A DNA stretch of 64,000 nucleotides, from positions 7,626,501-7,690,500 of the forward strand of contig CM056556.1 in assembly GCA_029721515.1 (NCBI GenBank), written 5' to 3'. Numbering within the stretch: the first letter of the stretch is position 1; each line of letters opens with the position of its first letter. This document shows, in pieces, positions 1-12,330 of this stretch. The position numbers were made by a program, and so were the translations under genes. Origin of the DNA: Synanceia verrucosa. Lineage: Eukaryota; Chordata; Actinopteri; Perciformes; Synanceiidae. Under the pieces are notes generated by a model. That model worked only from the letters and a program-made list of their open reading frames with translations, was not told where the DNA came from and ran no database searches.

Positions 1-3000
1 GTTGGAATAACAACCATGGGAAGCCATTAAATCATAATTTACCACAAGAATAGTTCAATTTTTCACCATATTTATTTATAGCATGAACGGCACAAGAAAT
101 AGACGTGTTTATATCTGCTCTGATACCAGTAGAAAGTATTTCGATCTCTGCTCTGGCAAAAGGAAAGGAAACAGGAGGAAAACAAGGCTTGGGATGGATA
201 CTGTGGTGTCTTGTGCCTTGCCAGTTCCCTCGACCACTGGCATGTCTGTCTCTGTCCCTTTGCCCAGAACAGCCATGTTAGTTTGTTCATCCCTCCAAAT
301 GAACAATTGGCACTGCTGACTTGGGGGAGAGGTGGGAGGAAAAACATAGGGGCGCCTTGTGTGTGGGGTGGGGGTGAAGTGGCTGTGAGGGATTTTTTCC
401 CTTCAGCTCTATTTTCCTCCAGCACCACAGCTGATTGCTACCACATTGATGATGGTTAGTTAGTGGGAGAGTGCTGTATTCTCTAGAGCCCTCTGGCCAG
501 ACTGGCTCTGTTCCCTGTGGCATCAAGCCCCAGCTGGCACCCTGCACTGTCCTTCCACCACCACAGCATCACTCGCATCCATCTCTCAGATCCCTCTCCT
601 TGGATCCTAATCCATCACCCATCTCTCCTTGGGTCTTAATCCACATCTCTACCAGAGTCTTGGAAGACTTGTCAGTAGCTTTTGTAGCTCTGCAGTCCAC
701 AAAGCCTGTCTAACAATGCAACTGATATTCTGTTGGAGCCTCTTTTGTTGCATGTTTGCGCGATCCAAATCAACTGTTTTCCTTTATCCAACCCCAGATA
801 CCTCTAGTTTTTCCCAGCGTATCTCTCCACACTCCCCCATCTCATCCTCTAATATATCATGAAATATGCTTGCTATCAAAAACTTCTGCAATAAGTTGTT
901 AAAATCATGTTTCCAGCGTCTCAGCTCTGTGTGTCTGTGTTTTGTAAGAGCAACAACATTATACTCCTGTCTCCTGCAATTTAATCTAGAAATTGGAAGT
1001 TGTAAAACGTATGAGCGTGTGAGTCCAGCTTTATGATGGAACTAATTGCTAAAGTGTGCAGTAAACCAAACCAGATTCAATATCACCCCTTTCACCCTTT
1101 TTTGTGTCACTTTGTGGCATACCCGTGTACCTTTGTTTGGCTTTTTTCTCTCACGGAAACCAGTACTCTTATATGTAAACACTTTAACAATATTAGACTG
1201 TTTCCTTGACAATGTGACACAGCAATATGGGTGACATGGCAGCCAGTGAACTTGTGTTAGAACAAGACATCTGCATTTGCTTTCGTATCCTAACTTTTTC
1301 ATCTCCACACACAAGGCCCGTGAATCTTTATGAGCAAAATTTGACTCAACTCTCTCCCCAACCTCCTGTTATTACGTATCAACTGTAATAAGTCCTTGTT
1401 GTACTACAGAAAGAAGACTGTGAAGTTTTCCTAATGTCACTTGGAGGTGTGTTATGTACGGGTGCAGTATATACCATTCATGGCATTTATGAGAAAGTTT
1501 ACTGCAACAACAATCACGTAACATTGTTAGCACCCAATTAGCACAGTAAACACACTTAAACCTGCTCTTTTTTTCTCTGTGCTTTTAAACATGCTTTCAT
1601 TGCTGTTATTTCAAATATACTTGAATTATGTGCCAAGATGTAGAATAATTTCTCACATGCATCTCAGTGCTGCGCTGCACGTTAACAAGTCATCAAAGTC
1701 ATTTAAAAGAACAAATATATGTATATCTTTTTGATGGCGTACATGTTTTTGTGAAAGAGGTCATATCTGCCAGAGATGAGGAAAGTCTGGTAAAAACAGC
1801 TTTTCCTCTCGGAAATGAAAACACAGGCGAATGTTTATGGGCCACGGTTGAAGAACAAGATCATGGTTTTTGGCCTGAGAGCTCCACACTGCCAGCGACC
1901 CTCTCTCCCAGTCTGCACTTCCACATCACTTTAGACACAGTTCACTTATATTAAAAACAACGGTGGCGATGAGTAGTGCGAAGAGAATAGTGGTGAGATC
2001 AGCGACCGTAATATATACAGAAATGTTTGCCAGAACTTGATGTAATACAGACTGCTTGTTTGAAGAGCACAATTTGAACTTTAATCTGAAGATCTGCCAT
2101 AAATCTAGCCAACGCCAGAGTAATATTTCTTTGATACAACGGCGAAAGCATGGAGCGTATTCCACAATATATCTTTATGAGGTTAGGAATGCAAAGCGTC
2201 TCTTAATGTTTCTGGGACGGTATCCAGCTCAGAGTGAGAAGCCATAGCTCTAAACAGGGGACAGCGATGGTACGTTCACGTTATAATGGAGGCTGGTGGG
2301 ATCCCTCAGCTGCTGCATCTGTTCTCTTTAACCAGAGAACTGTTGTAATACACAGGATTTATCTTTGTTCTTGAGCTCATAGGCTGAACTATTATTAAAA
2401 ATGAGGAACTCTGGTTACTAGTTCTGTTGGGACTTTGAGGGAAGGAAATTATGATGAAAATGGGTCCAGGGCTAGCCACAGATTGGACTCTTTATTAAAT
2501 GGACAAGTCCAGTGGATGTCCCGAAATGGATTGCTGTAAGGAGGCATTTCCTGCAGGCGGACAGACTGCTTAGAGTGAGTGATGTGGAGGGCTTTAAAGG
2601 GCCTGACGGGCTTCTCCACTCCTCTGTATTTTAAGGCTGCTAAAGCCGGCAGTTATCTTACCGTTTTCCACATACTCAACTGGCTCAACTGGCTGCAAGT
2701 TTAAAACCACTCTATACTTTAATTTACAGGCCTCATTAAGGAGCAGAGGTTTGTTTTTCCCACATTAATATTTTTAAATCCCCTGAAGCTGGTGCTGAAG
2801 CTCCTCTTGTTTTCTCACTCAGCTCTTCCGAGCTTCTTATTATTGTCCTTACCAGTGAAAGTGTTGACTATTCATCAAATAAGTTGATTGTTTAGTCTAA
2901 TGTCATAAATGTCGATTAGAATATTCCAAAAAGAGGAAAACAGCTAATTATTTAAACATTATTGCAGCTGATTCATTTTCTGTTGATAGACCAACTGAGG

Positions 3001-3882
3001 ACTTGTTCCTACCTTTTACTTGTTTCCTTTCTTTTTCTAGTTTATCTTCTAACTTTTAACTCCTGTCTGTCTGCCCTCCAACAACAACTTCTCCTTCTTC
3101 ATGCTCCGGTAGAAAGTGATTAGACATTGTTAGGCGTCACTGATTATCTTGGGCTCTGAGGCTTCATCTCTCTCAGGAAAGCGACTGTGACTGTCTCTCT
3201 CCAGCTCCTGGCAAAATAAAGAGGCTTTATCGCTGCTTTCGTTTAAACCCACTTGGCTTCACTGATTGACGAATGTTGCTTCACAGATGCGCTGCAGCAT
3301 CAGAGAGAGAATAAAACAAAAGTTATGGTGAAGAATGGAGATAAAGAACGGCTGAATGTACGGTGCTCCTCCTGTGTTTTAAGTGTGTTTGTGAATTTGA
3401 GTGTCTGCATATGGTTCAGTAGATGTGGCTGTATCGGCATCTTGGCCCCTGGGTTGCCTTAGCGAGAACATGATTGATGACTTGTGTACTGCAGTGAAAG
3501 TCTTTTAAATTAAAGCAAAATGGAGCTCAGAATGTATGACTTCATCAGACCTGATCAGCTCAATGTGAGGTTGATGAAATGTGGCAAACTTCTCTTTCGC
3601 CTCAGACCATGCGATTTATTCCACAATAAGCTCTTTGCTCAACCATGTCAGCGCACTCGGCTGCCATCATTGTGAATGAACAGACAAAGGATGATGTCTG
3701 TAACTGAGCTCATTGTGGTGCCATTAGGAGTGTGTGGTCATGCTTTATCCACATGTGGTTCATCACAGGCTAGTGTCAGGACTGTCTGCACCAGGTATGG
3801 CTCCATGATGGAGAGTACGACAAAAATGTATTCTCAGTACAAGAGGGCCAGATTGACTGAGGTTGTTTTGCTTTTACAAAGT
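1..3882. other. Non-coding background, no gene recognised
   Basis: All short open frames here are under about 100 codons and resemble no family I know. Composition is mixed AT-rich sequence with short homopolymers. An AT-rich block at about 2870-2985 (gttgattg, gtcgattaga, gcagctga) loosely resembles decayed fish repeats built on ATCGATTAAT-like units, and a related one lies at about 4060-4225. This is too weak to call. I see no tRNA, rRNA or promoter signature. Confidence 0.5.
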
Positions 3883-3949
3883 ACCAATAGTCTTCCATCC
3901 ATCCATTATCTACCGCTTATCCTCATAGGGTCGCGGGACCAATAGTCTT
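3883..3949 (-). mobile_element. 43-bp retroposon stub with perfect 12-bp target-site duplication
   Basis: The 12-mer accaatagtctt occurs at 3883-3894 and again, identical, at 3938-3949. Between them are 43 bases that begin with a (ATCC)n run and continue ctaccgcttatcctcatagg and gtcgcggg. The same block occurs at 42211-42257, and I recognise it as a dispersed teleost repeat. Read on the minus strand, the (GGAT)n run is the 3' tail and abuts one duplication. The rest is severely 5'-truncated. This arrangement is typical of target-primed reverse transcription by a non-LTR retrotransposon. It has no coding capacity. The autonomous partner family is not certain. Confidence 0.85.
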
Positions 3950-5167
3950 TTGAAATATATTTTAGATATGCATACACCAGTGTTGTCTCTGATTAACAAA
4001 TTCTTGACAATTTTATGACAAATTCTTGCTCAGGCTTCAACCAGTTGATTCCTAATTTAATTTAATAATGTAATTGATTGATTAATTGAAAATTCAGTAT
4101 GATATACTGTGATATGACAATGCCCAATATAACAATTGTTTCCATGATCTCTGCTTGGAAATGACTGAAATTATTTATTGATTCTCAAAATAAGTGCTGA
4201 TTAATTTTGATAATTTCAGCTGTCTTTCAGTTCTTGCAATAGTAACATTACACTATTGGGACATGTGTGTTGTGTGGGAAAGAAGCCAGAATAAATGGGT
4301 CTATGTGCTGAATGGTGATTTATTGCAGCAGAGATACAGAGATGTGTTCAAATTCACACATAACTAATTCACTCTTTTTATTTGCCATTGTTCTTGCAGC
4401 CAGCATCAGGTGTTTAGTATTTACATTTTTTACTTTGATTTTAGGCCACCAACACCTGTGGTTTCCTCTCATAGCTTTCACACACACTCTACGGTTATCT
4501 AAAAGTTGCCTTTTGCTTTTCTTAACTCGTGGGGAATGCAGAGGCCTCTCTGCAGTTAGTATTCTGACCCGATATAAAAGTTAATTCCCTTTCAAGCAGA
4601 CACTGCTGCTGACAACACTTTATTAGATTCACTTAGGACATGCTTAGCAGAGCGACATTTTTGTCTGATAAGAGCTGCTGCTCTATTTCTGAAAATTAAG
4701 CATGTATTGGTGAGTATTTAAGTTCTTTTACCCTTGTCAGGAACCGAGTAATGAACTCAGTCATGCGTTTGTAACACCATCCACCACCTGCTCTAAACCT
4801 GCTGGGGCATGGGCTCCTGGAAGGCACAGGAAGCCGGTTGAACCTCGGGGGTCCTCATTGCATATTCAGGTCTTCCTGAACCGCCTCTGGTGAGCACCAC
4901 GCTCCGTTTGATTGGCAACTCGTTGTCACTGCTGGTCCTGATTTAAATAGCTTTTGTGAGAGGAAGTGCAACAGTGGGATTATTTTTGTGTTTTTATGAG
5001 CATGCATTTGCATTTTAACGGATGCGTGTGTTGATAAGCATGCTCTTGCTGGAAAAGCCAAGACGATATTCCTAGACAGAGTCTGAGTTGGACGGACAAA
5101 TTTTCTCACCTCACTGTTAAATGTACATAGAGGAACCCTTCGTCTGTGGTTTTCAATGGTCTCTGTG
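3950..5167. other. Non-coding background
   Basis: AT-rich sequence with no recognised gene or RNA. Open frames at about 4312-4584 (plus) and 4855-5172 (minus) have no recognisable domains, and the second runs into the adjacent transposon. An AT-rich stretch at 4060-4225 is noted above. Confidence 0.45.
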
Positions 5168-5169
5168 TA

Positions 5170-5375
5170 CACTCCTCATCAAAATTTTAAGACCAGTTGA
5201 AAAATTGCAAGAATTGACATTTTGCACTGTTGGATCTTACAAAGGTTCTAAGTAGTGCTTCAAAATGCAAAAAGAGGAAATGGGAGTGAGACAATAAAAA
5301 ACATTTGAGTAAGAAATTTATTGCAAACAACCGTTAAACTGAAATAGGCTGATCAAAGGTTTAAGACCACATCTC
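5170..5375 (+). repeat. Left terminal inverted repeat of the Tc1-like element
   Basis: This arm pairs with 6480-6689. Shared stretches include aagaccag, gcaagaattgacattttg, gttggatctta and gggagtgagacaa. It contains the outer and inner repeated binding-site motifs about 174 bp apart. Mismatches and small indels between the arms show decay since insertion. Confidence 0.88.
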
Positions 5376-5425
5376 AGAAAAACCCCAAACTGCCTAAAAT
5401 AGAAATAACAATTTCCAAAAAGGAC

Positions 5426-6399
5426 TCAGATCTTGTTAATCACCTCAAAAATCTGTTTGGGCATGCTTGATGCTAGTGTTTCCAGCAGGCTAGTGGGAAT
5501 GTTGCTCCAAGTGGTGAATATGGCTTCATGAGGGCATCCACTGTCTGGAACTGGTGTCCATTTTTGTAAACTTCCCTTGCCATCCAACCCTAAATGTTCT
5601 CAGTTGGATTTAGATCAGGGGAACATGCAGGATTGTTCAAAAGAGTGATGTCCTTTGTCATGCGGGCATTGTGAACTGCAGCATTGTCCTGTTGAAAAAC
5701 CCAGTCATTAGCGCACAGATGATGGCTTTCAGTCATGAGGGATGTCCCCTGCAACATCTCCACATAGCCAGCTGCTGTTTGACACCCCTGCACAACCTGA
5801 AGATCCATTGTTGCACTGAAGGAAAAAGTCTTAAGATCATGATGGTGCCCCCTCCACTGTGCAGTGTAGAAAACATTTCAGGTGGATCTCCTTTTCATGC
5901 CAGTAACGTTGGAAGCTATCACGACCGTCAAGGTTAATTTTTTTAAATTTTTTTCTCATCAGACAATCAAACCATCTTCCATCTTTCAATGTCCCATGTT
6001 TGGTACTCTCGCTGAAACTCCAAACGGGCAATTTAGTGTCGTTGAAGGAGACAAGGCCTTTGAAGACATTTTTTCTTCTTAAAACCCTTCTCTCACAGAT
6101 GCCGTCTAATGGTTATGGGACTGTAGTCAGCACCAGTGACAAGCTTAATTTGGGCCGAGGATCGTCCCATGTCTTGACGGACAGCCAGTTGGATCCTCCG
6201 GCTCATGACCGGTGAAATTTTTTTGGGTCTACCACTTGACTTTTTTGTTCCATAACCCTCAGGATCTTTTAAGAAGTTTAAAATGACTGTCTTACCGCGT
6301 CTTAACCTCAGCAGCAATGGCACGCTGTGAGAGGCCTTGCTGATGCAGCTCAACAATCCGATCGCGTTCAAAAAGAGAAAGCTTTTTTGCCTTTGCCAT
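5426..6399 (-). pseudogene. Tc1-like transposase, broken by frameshifts and stops
   Basis: The minus-strand start at 6399 opens MAKAKKLSLFERDRIVELHQ, the N-terminal paired-like helix-turn-helix region of Tc1 transposases. The frame then stops in KTR* at about 6290 and continues shifted (KTVILNFLKDPEGYG, then SGRPKKISP with the GRPKK linker motif, and GADYSPITIRRHL). The region around the first catalytic aspartate (about 5920-5990) is degraded: NLDG and FQRYWH remain but the expected SDE context is lost. The second aspartate is present in WVFQQDNAAVHNA near 5690, and the DDE glutamate in SPDLNPTENI near 5590. A TAG follows ENI where tryptophan is normal, and another frameshift precedes the tail FTTWSNIPTSLLETLASS, which ends at a TGA at 5428-5426. 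About 324 codons in total matches the roughly 340 residues usual for the family. It cannot make an active enzyme. Confidence 0.92.
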
Positions 6400-6479
6400 C
6401 AGGAGGTCATCACAGTGTGGATACCTCACAGACAATCACACTGAAACCACATTTTTGTGAAGATTTAGGCTTTTAAAGG

Positions 6480-6689
6480 CTGTGGTCTTAAACTTTTGAT
6501 CAGCTGATGAACAACCTGTTTCAGTTAGTGGTAGTTTGCAATAAATTGTTCACTCAGTTTTTTTTGTCTCACTCCCATTTCTTCTTTTTTGCATTTTGAA
6601 GTACTACTTAGAACCTTCTTAAGATCCAACGGTTCAAAATGTCAATTCTTGCAGTTTTTCAGCTGGTCTTAAGATTTTGATCAGGACCG
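6480..6689 (-). repeat. Right terminal inverted repeat of the Tc1-like element
   Basis: This is the reverse complement of the left arm with scattered differences. It carries ctggtcttaagattttgatc at 6663-6682 and gtggtcttaaacttttgatc at 6482-6501, about 181 bp apart. It lies upstream of the transposase start and would hold the element's own promoter region. Confidence 0.88.
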
Positions 6690-6691
6690 TA

Positions 6692-9600
6692 TCATGAAGT
6701 AAGTGTCATATGTAATATATTCCATCTGCATATTGCATATGTGCTTTTGAGCTACGGTACAGGGTGTTTTTGCTTGCCCAGATTTTTTTCAGGGACAATG
6801 TTGGCTTGCAGAGAGAAATAAAGAGTCAAGAAATGGCTGATGATAGAGTTGAGGGATTACAAGCTGATCTAAAACAGAGCAATAAAGAATGTAAGATAAG
6901 TTCCTCTGAGAGACTGAGAGAAAGTCACAGCCAGACCGACAGCCATATCCTCTGTCACTGTCTCCAGTGACTTAGCTGCATTTTTGTTACATTCAACAGT
7001 TTCTATGTATGAAGTTGGCCACAATGAGAAGACTGTATGCGTCCAGGGGTGTGAAAACATTCCTGTTATCACTATGGAAAACTCTCCCAGCTGTCATCAG
7101 ATGGAGGGAAATATTATGAGTCTGTCTGCCGGCAAGTGTGTGTTACTCTGGGACAATCCTGCTATGTTTATTTTCTGAAACAGTAGACGTTTAGCTTCCA
7201 CATCACACAGACCAGGATCCCTTAGCCGCAGCGTCGACCTCACTACTGTTTCCGCATGTGGACGAGGTTGGGGAAAGTGAGGTGTGTGTGTGTGTTACGG
7301 AGACAGACAGAGAGAGAAAAGTAAAGGTTTTGTTTTCACTGGGGTGTGTATGAAGCAGAAGGGAATGACTTACAGGATTAGCGGGGGATCAGAAGAGGAT
7401 GAATATAATTACAACAACATGGAAAACCTAATGTTAAAACCACAAAATTGACAAGATTGCTGTTGTTTGTTTAGTCTGAACCAGCTGAGGAATCAGTCGC
7501 TGCGTACGCTTCACGTTCTGTCCTCGTAGGCAACAGATTGCATCCATAAAGAAGACCACTGTATGTTTTCACGGCGTACGCTTCTCCTCGCGTAGATTTG
7601 ATTACTTTCCTTTGTTTACTTCAAAAGTTTCACTTGGATTCACATTTCAGAGATTTGTTAGTTCTGAAAAAAACAACCAACAAACAATACCATGGCTGTT
7701 TACTTATTCGATCAATATTTAAAATGTGGACAAAGCGATCTGCAGACATTTGGACTGATTTCTCAGCTTGGGAGTTTGTTAAGTATGTTTTTTTTATTTG
7801 CTCATCTGTTGTCATGGAATATTCCTTTGTTAAGCCCAATTGGAGAGATCAAAGGGTCCATAGTTGGAGTATGTCCAGCCTCAGTATTTAGAAGATTAAC
7901 AGTACACAAAAGAAAAGTGGTTATGGATGTGCTCTGTAATTGTTAAATGATGATTTGTTTTGGAGAGGAAAAAAAGGATAGATAGTGGAAAGTCAAAAAC
8001 ACAGCCTCTCTTGGTTACTGTCCTTGCTTTGTTGACATTGGGCTTTGTGGTGAAGGATGCCGTCAGCTCTGAGCAGTAGTGCTGCTCTCTGGCCCCAGCC
8101 GGAGTATGGCTGATCTATCTGGTCCCATCAAAACAAAACAACGCTGTCGACTTCCCCGTGCACACATGGAAAGCATTGAGTCACACTCAGAAGCACACAC
8201 ACACACACACACGAAAGCAGAGAGAAAAAGGTGAGCGGAGCTTCCAGATGACTATCTGCTTCCAGGCTCTCAGGTTACAGGAACACATTTTCCAAAGCAA
8301 CATTTTCATCTTAGTTTTTCCTCTCTACGGATTCTTCATTATTAGACCTGTCACATGTTTCCAGTCGGCTACTGTAGGTCAGTCTACATTTTCAAAGAGT
8401 GATTGTGCTTTAAAAAAAAACTTTTCACCCCTTCTTGCATGTGTTGGGTCTCACATAACAGTTTGACCTTCCAGATGGTTATCCTCAGGACATCCACACA
8501 TCTGATCTTCTTCTTTTATTGGTTTATTGACTGTGCTTAAAATTATATTGAGTGGACTAATCAATCAGTGTCAGATTTTGACAAACTGCTGAAACTACTT
8601 TTCCAAAAGGTGTGTTAACAATGCAAAGATCTTCAATGTGAAAAAAACCCCTTTTAATTGTAAAATAAAGAACAAAAACTTTGTTGCAGTGTTCGCCGTA
8701 TCTGTAGATCCTGATCCTTTAATGAGTGTGGGAGGGGAGGTATACAGATGCATGGTTGTCAGTGGAGGCTACAGATGACAGCAGGCCCTCCTGTGGGATG
8801 GGAGGAGTAATAATGAGCATTACAGATGAGAACGCCTTTGAAGGAGAGGGTGTGACCTGCTGGGCCAATTGATTACAGACGGCATGATTGGGCTCTGATT
8901 TGATTTATTTTTGTGTCATCTGCTTTTGCTCCCGAGCATTCAGATCATCTAAGCTTTCCCCCTCTGTCTCATGCACTAGCTTGCTGTCTCGTACTACTCA
9001 GTGTTATGCATCTGGCACCTAAAATCTTTTTGCGCTTTATTCACTATAACCTTGAGGCTAATTTACCTGAACTGTTCTTTAGAGTAAAGGAAAAAAAAAC
9101 TTAACTGCTGCCTTCAGTGTGTTTCCCAAGGGACAGAAAACGAGGTCCCTGCCCTGACAAATCTCACAGAGTGGGTGTGTAGGTTTATTATTTTTGAGTC
9201 CAAACTCTCACCATTATTTCTCTTTCTTCCCTCCATTAAACCTCTCATTTTCCCCAATTGATTTTCTTTTAATATGAGTCCTGCATAAACACCTGATTGC
9301 TCTGAAATCATATATTTAAGCAGCCAGGAGTTTGGCAATGTGTCTCCAATTTCAACACCAGCTCCTTGTAATTGTTCCACTATCCAAAGTCTTTTTGCCT
9401 TCAAATCAAGTGCCCATCCCCGTGATCACAGCCAGAGTCTTTAACAGCATCCATGTGTGCTGAAAGGCACTGAGGAGTTGCTGCATATTCAAACTGTATA
9501 TGCACCCTCTACAGACACTTGAAGTCATTAGGGTAAAATCACCGCAGGTCTTTAAAAAGTTGGCTACCAAACCAGAAACAGGAAAGTGCCCAAAGCACTC

Positions 9601-11729
9601 CAAGAGCACAAAGCACGTCTAATATCTTTTCATTTATCTCCCTGAAAAACGATTCTCCTGACATACATACCAAGACTAAAAACTAAATGTTGGTGCTTTT
9701 TTCATCAATAAAACATCTTGTAGTCATCAATGCTCGATCTGATGATTAAAATGGGTGAAATCTGATTTGGTAATCAATCAGTAATACAAAGATACAAAGG
9801 GAAATATATACTCAACCGCTCTATATTGCATTATCTAAAGCTCATTTACGTTCTCTCTTTACTTCTTATCCTCTGAGCTATGCTGTGAAGAGGACATATT
9901 TACTGTGAAACAATACTTTTTGGAGTGGTTTAAACATCTTTGCTCCTTTTGAAATACTATGTTTTTCAGTGAAACTTGAACTCACAAAAGCATTAGCTTT
10001 AACTAAATGGTATCCCCGTGACACATCACCACAATTAATAGTTGAAGCCAACTATTTACTAAACTTTGCATATTATGGCAGAGAGTTTGTGTGTCTTTCC
10101 CCCTGTGCCTGGTTATTATGTCCATATGGTGTAGATTAGACTCCTGGGGGAGGAGATGGGAAGACTTTAAGAGGTTGACACCAGAGGAACTTTTTACCTG
10201 ACTTTAACAGCCTCTTTTACATGCCTGCCTTAAGAAATAGTTTGTTTAATCTATTGTAATTGCCTTTAACTTTTCCTGCCAAGTGTGAGAGAAGGATCTA
10301 TAGGCTGTAAACCTATGGCTTGGTCTCTGACTGGGACTTCTGCCGTAGAGATCTCTGAATGTTTTCTCCATGGCTGACTTATTTAAAGGCCCCAGTTTCT
10401 TTCTGCTTCCCATAAAGTTTTTGCAAACTCATGATAGATGCAAAAACATTTTTCAAAAAACGTGCAAATAAATGTGGAATACTATATTCTGAGAATTCAT
10501 TTTTTATCACTCATTATGATGGGCCTCATATTTTAAATACATTTCTTTCAGTGCTGCTGCTGTCTCATCCATTCTCGTCATGACCGTTTTAATATAATAT
10601 TATACACAGATTATTTTGATTGCTTTCATCCATTGTTGATATTTCATTGTTAAAAAAAAAAAAGAATCTACATACAAACACTGTATTCAGTGTGCCAACA
10701 TGTACGTACGGATTTATAAAAAAATAATGAAATGACATAATTTCACTACCACCTATGCACATGAAAAAAAATTAACAGCAGAAAAAAGGAGAACACAATG
10801 TGCTCTTTCCCTATACACCAACCCACACACACACTTCCCGCTGCGTAAATATTCATGGTCATTCCGGTAAATTTTAATGTTATTTATCCTTTCTCTTTTC
10901 ATTAATTTCACTTCAATTTCTGGCTATTAGCACCTTCTAATGTCAATGTGTTTTTATCACCTCGGAGAAAAAACCCAGGACTCAGGGCTCAGGACTGTAG
11001 GAGCCAAACGGAAAATGACAGTGTGCCACTAAAAACACTGAATATCAAATGGAAATACAGACTTTCTTGTTTTCCTTTTCATGTGTCTCACTCCTTTCTT
11101 TTATTTCTCCTTTACTCCATTGCCTTTATGCTATTTAGTTTTTGAACATGTTTCTGGCAGCAGCTTGCTCTCTGACTGGAACAGATGTTGTGCTTGGATT
11201 GTAGTGGCATTGTTCTGGTGTGACTGCTACAGTATGTGTGAGTACATTCAGCGGTTGTGGTCAAAGTGAGTCTTCTTCCCTTACGGTTCCTCCTCCTTGT
11301 GATTAGGACCAAAGGGTTAGAGGTGGTATCCAGCCCACCCTGTCAGTCTGTCTGTGGATCATGCCATGTGTGCGTTTGGATATGCCTGCCTGAGTAAACA
11401 CCTCCTGGCCAAATCACAGTGTACTGTATGGCCAGGAGATGATGGTCAGTTGACTCTTTAATCATTGACTTATCTGGGATGCAGATGTTCCCTGTTATAC
11501 AAAATGAATCTCATCTGCTCCGTTTTCAAAGGACAGAAAAAACACCTTCTGATACTAAAAATAAAAGCAATGGAGACGATTCAGTGATTCCATTCCTTGC
11601 TGTTACATGGACATGGTCAACATCACTACTCAGGTAAGCTGCTGCGTTTGAACGATGCTCAGTTGGTACTGAGGGGTTCAAAGTGTGCCAAGAAAACACC
11701 ATTACACCACCAGCTGCCTGGACCGTCGA
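6692..11729. other. Non-coding background
   Basis: No gene or RNA recognised in about 5 kb. A (CA)n tract sits at 8194-8212 and a shorter GT run at about 7281-7296. The block 8820-8960 is complex, low-repeat sequence with an ATTA-core-containing caattgattacagac, which could be conserved non-coding DNA, but only a cross-species comparison could show that. Short open frames look random. Confidence 0.45.
8194..8212 (+). repeat. (CA)n microsatellite
   Basis: An uninterrupted CA run of about nine units in background sequence. Confidence 0.9.
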
Positions 11730-12330
11730 TGCAAGTCAAGTCAAATAAATAGATTACAAAAAGAACAATAAAATGAAAACAGTAAAATATGAACAATAAA
11801 AGTGCCTATGATTACTGTGTGCTCATTTATGTAACGTCAGGGAGAAGAGGTGAGATTTCAGGGAAGATTTAAAGTCTTGAAGGTCCGGGAGGGTCTGATG
11901 GCGATGGAGAGACTGGTCCAGAGTCTAGGATCAGCTGCCATGAAGGCCCCGTCACCTCTAGACTTCAGCCTGGTTTTGGGGACCTCCAACAGCAGCTGGT
12001 CAGAGGACCTTAGGGCTCTGGTAGGGGAGTGGAGCAGGAGCTCAGTCAGGTACAGAGGGCTTTAATAATGATTAAAAGATGTTTAAAATCAATAAGAGCC
12101 AGTGGAGGGATGCTAAAACTGGAGTGATGTGGTCGTGCTTTTTAGATGCCAGCGTTCTGGCTAAGCTGAAGGCGGCAGATAGACTTATCCGAGCCAGCGT
12201 ATGGAGAGTTGCAGTAGTCTAACCTTAATGTGATAAAGACTTTTCAAGATCCGCTTTTGAAAAGTAGACACAAGGCAGGATGGACACATGCTTTTATATT
12301 GTTTACATCAAAATCTGGCCTTACCATCTG
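11730..12330. repeat. Old dispersed teleost repeat, class unassigned
   Basis: The stretch starts aagtcaagtcaa and runs through AT-rich sequence into a block I recognise as recurrent in many fish genomes: gagacttcagcc-like and gcagctggtcagaggacctt segments, then agccagtggaggg, actggagtgatgtggtc, ttgcagtagtcta and a final ttttcaagatccgctttt. The plus frame 11850-12065 looks protein-like (LDFSLVLGTSNSSWSEDLRA) because the family is conserved, but I know no functional protein for it. I could not define terminal repeats or target duplications, so the boundaries are approximate and the class (non-autonomous transposon or retroelement fragment) is open. Confidence 0.6.

Larger units (their letters stand above)
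5170..6689 (-). mobile_element. Tc1-like DNA transposon, nearly full length, IR/DR type
   Basis: A 1,520-bp element lies between TA dinucleotides at 5168-5169 and 6690-6691, the usual Tc1/mariner target duplication. Its ends are long imperfect inverted repeats of roughly 200 bp (about 5170-5375 and 6480-6689). Each arm carries two direct copies of a site: outer catcaaaattttaagaccag at 5177-5196 and inner gatcaaaggtttaagaccac at 5351-5370, mirrored at 6663-6682 and 6482-6501. This outer/inner arrangement is the IR/DR layout known from fish Tc1 elements, in which both sites bind transposase. The transposase inside is a minus-strand pseudogene, so the copy is not autonomous. Divergence between the arms suggests an old insertion. 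Confidence 0.93.

Noticed and set aside
2860..4225. AT-rich blocks resembling a common ATCGATTAAT-type fish repeat
   Set aside because: Too diverged and too simple in composition to separate from background by eye.
11850..12065. Protein-like frame (LDFSLVLGTSNSSWSED)
   Set aside because: It looks conserved because it lies in a dispersed repeat. I know no function, and no start or stop context supports a gene.
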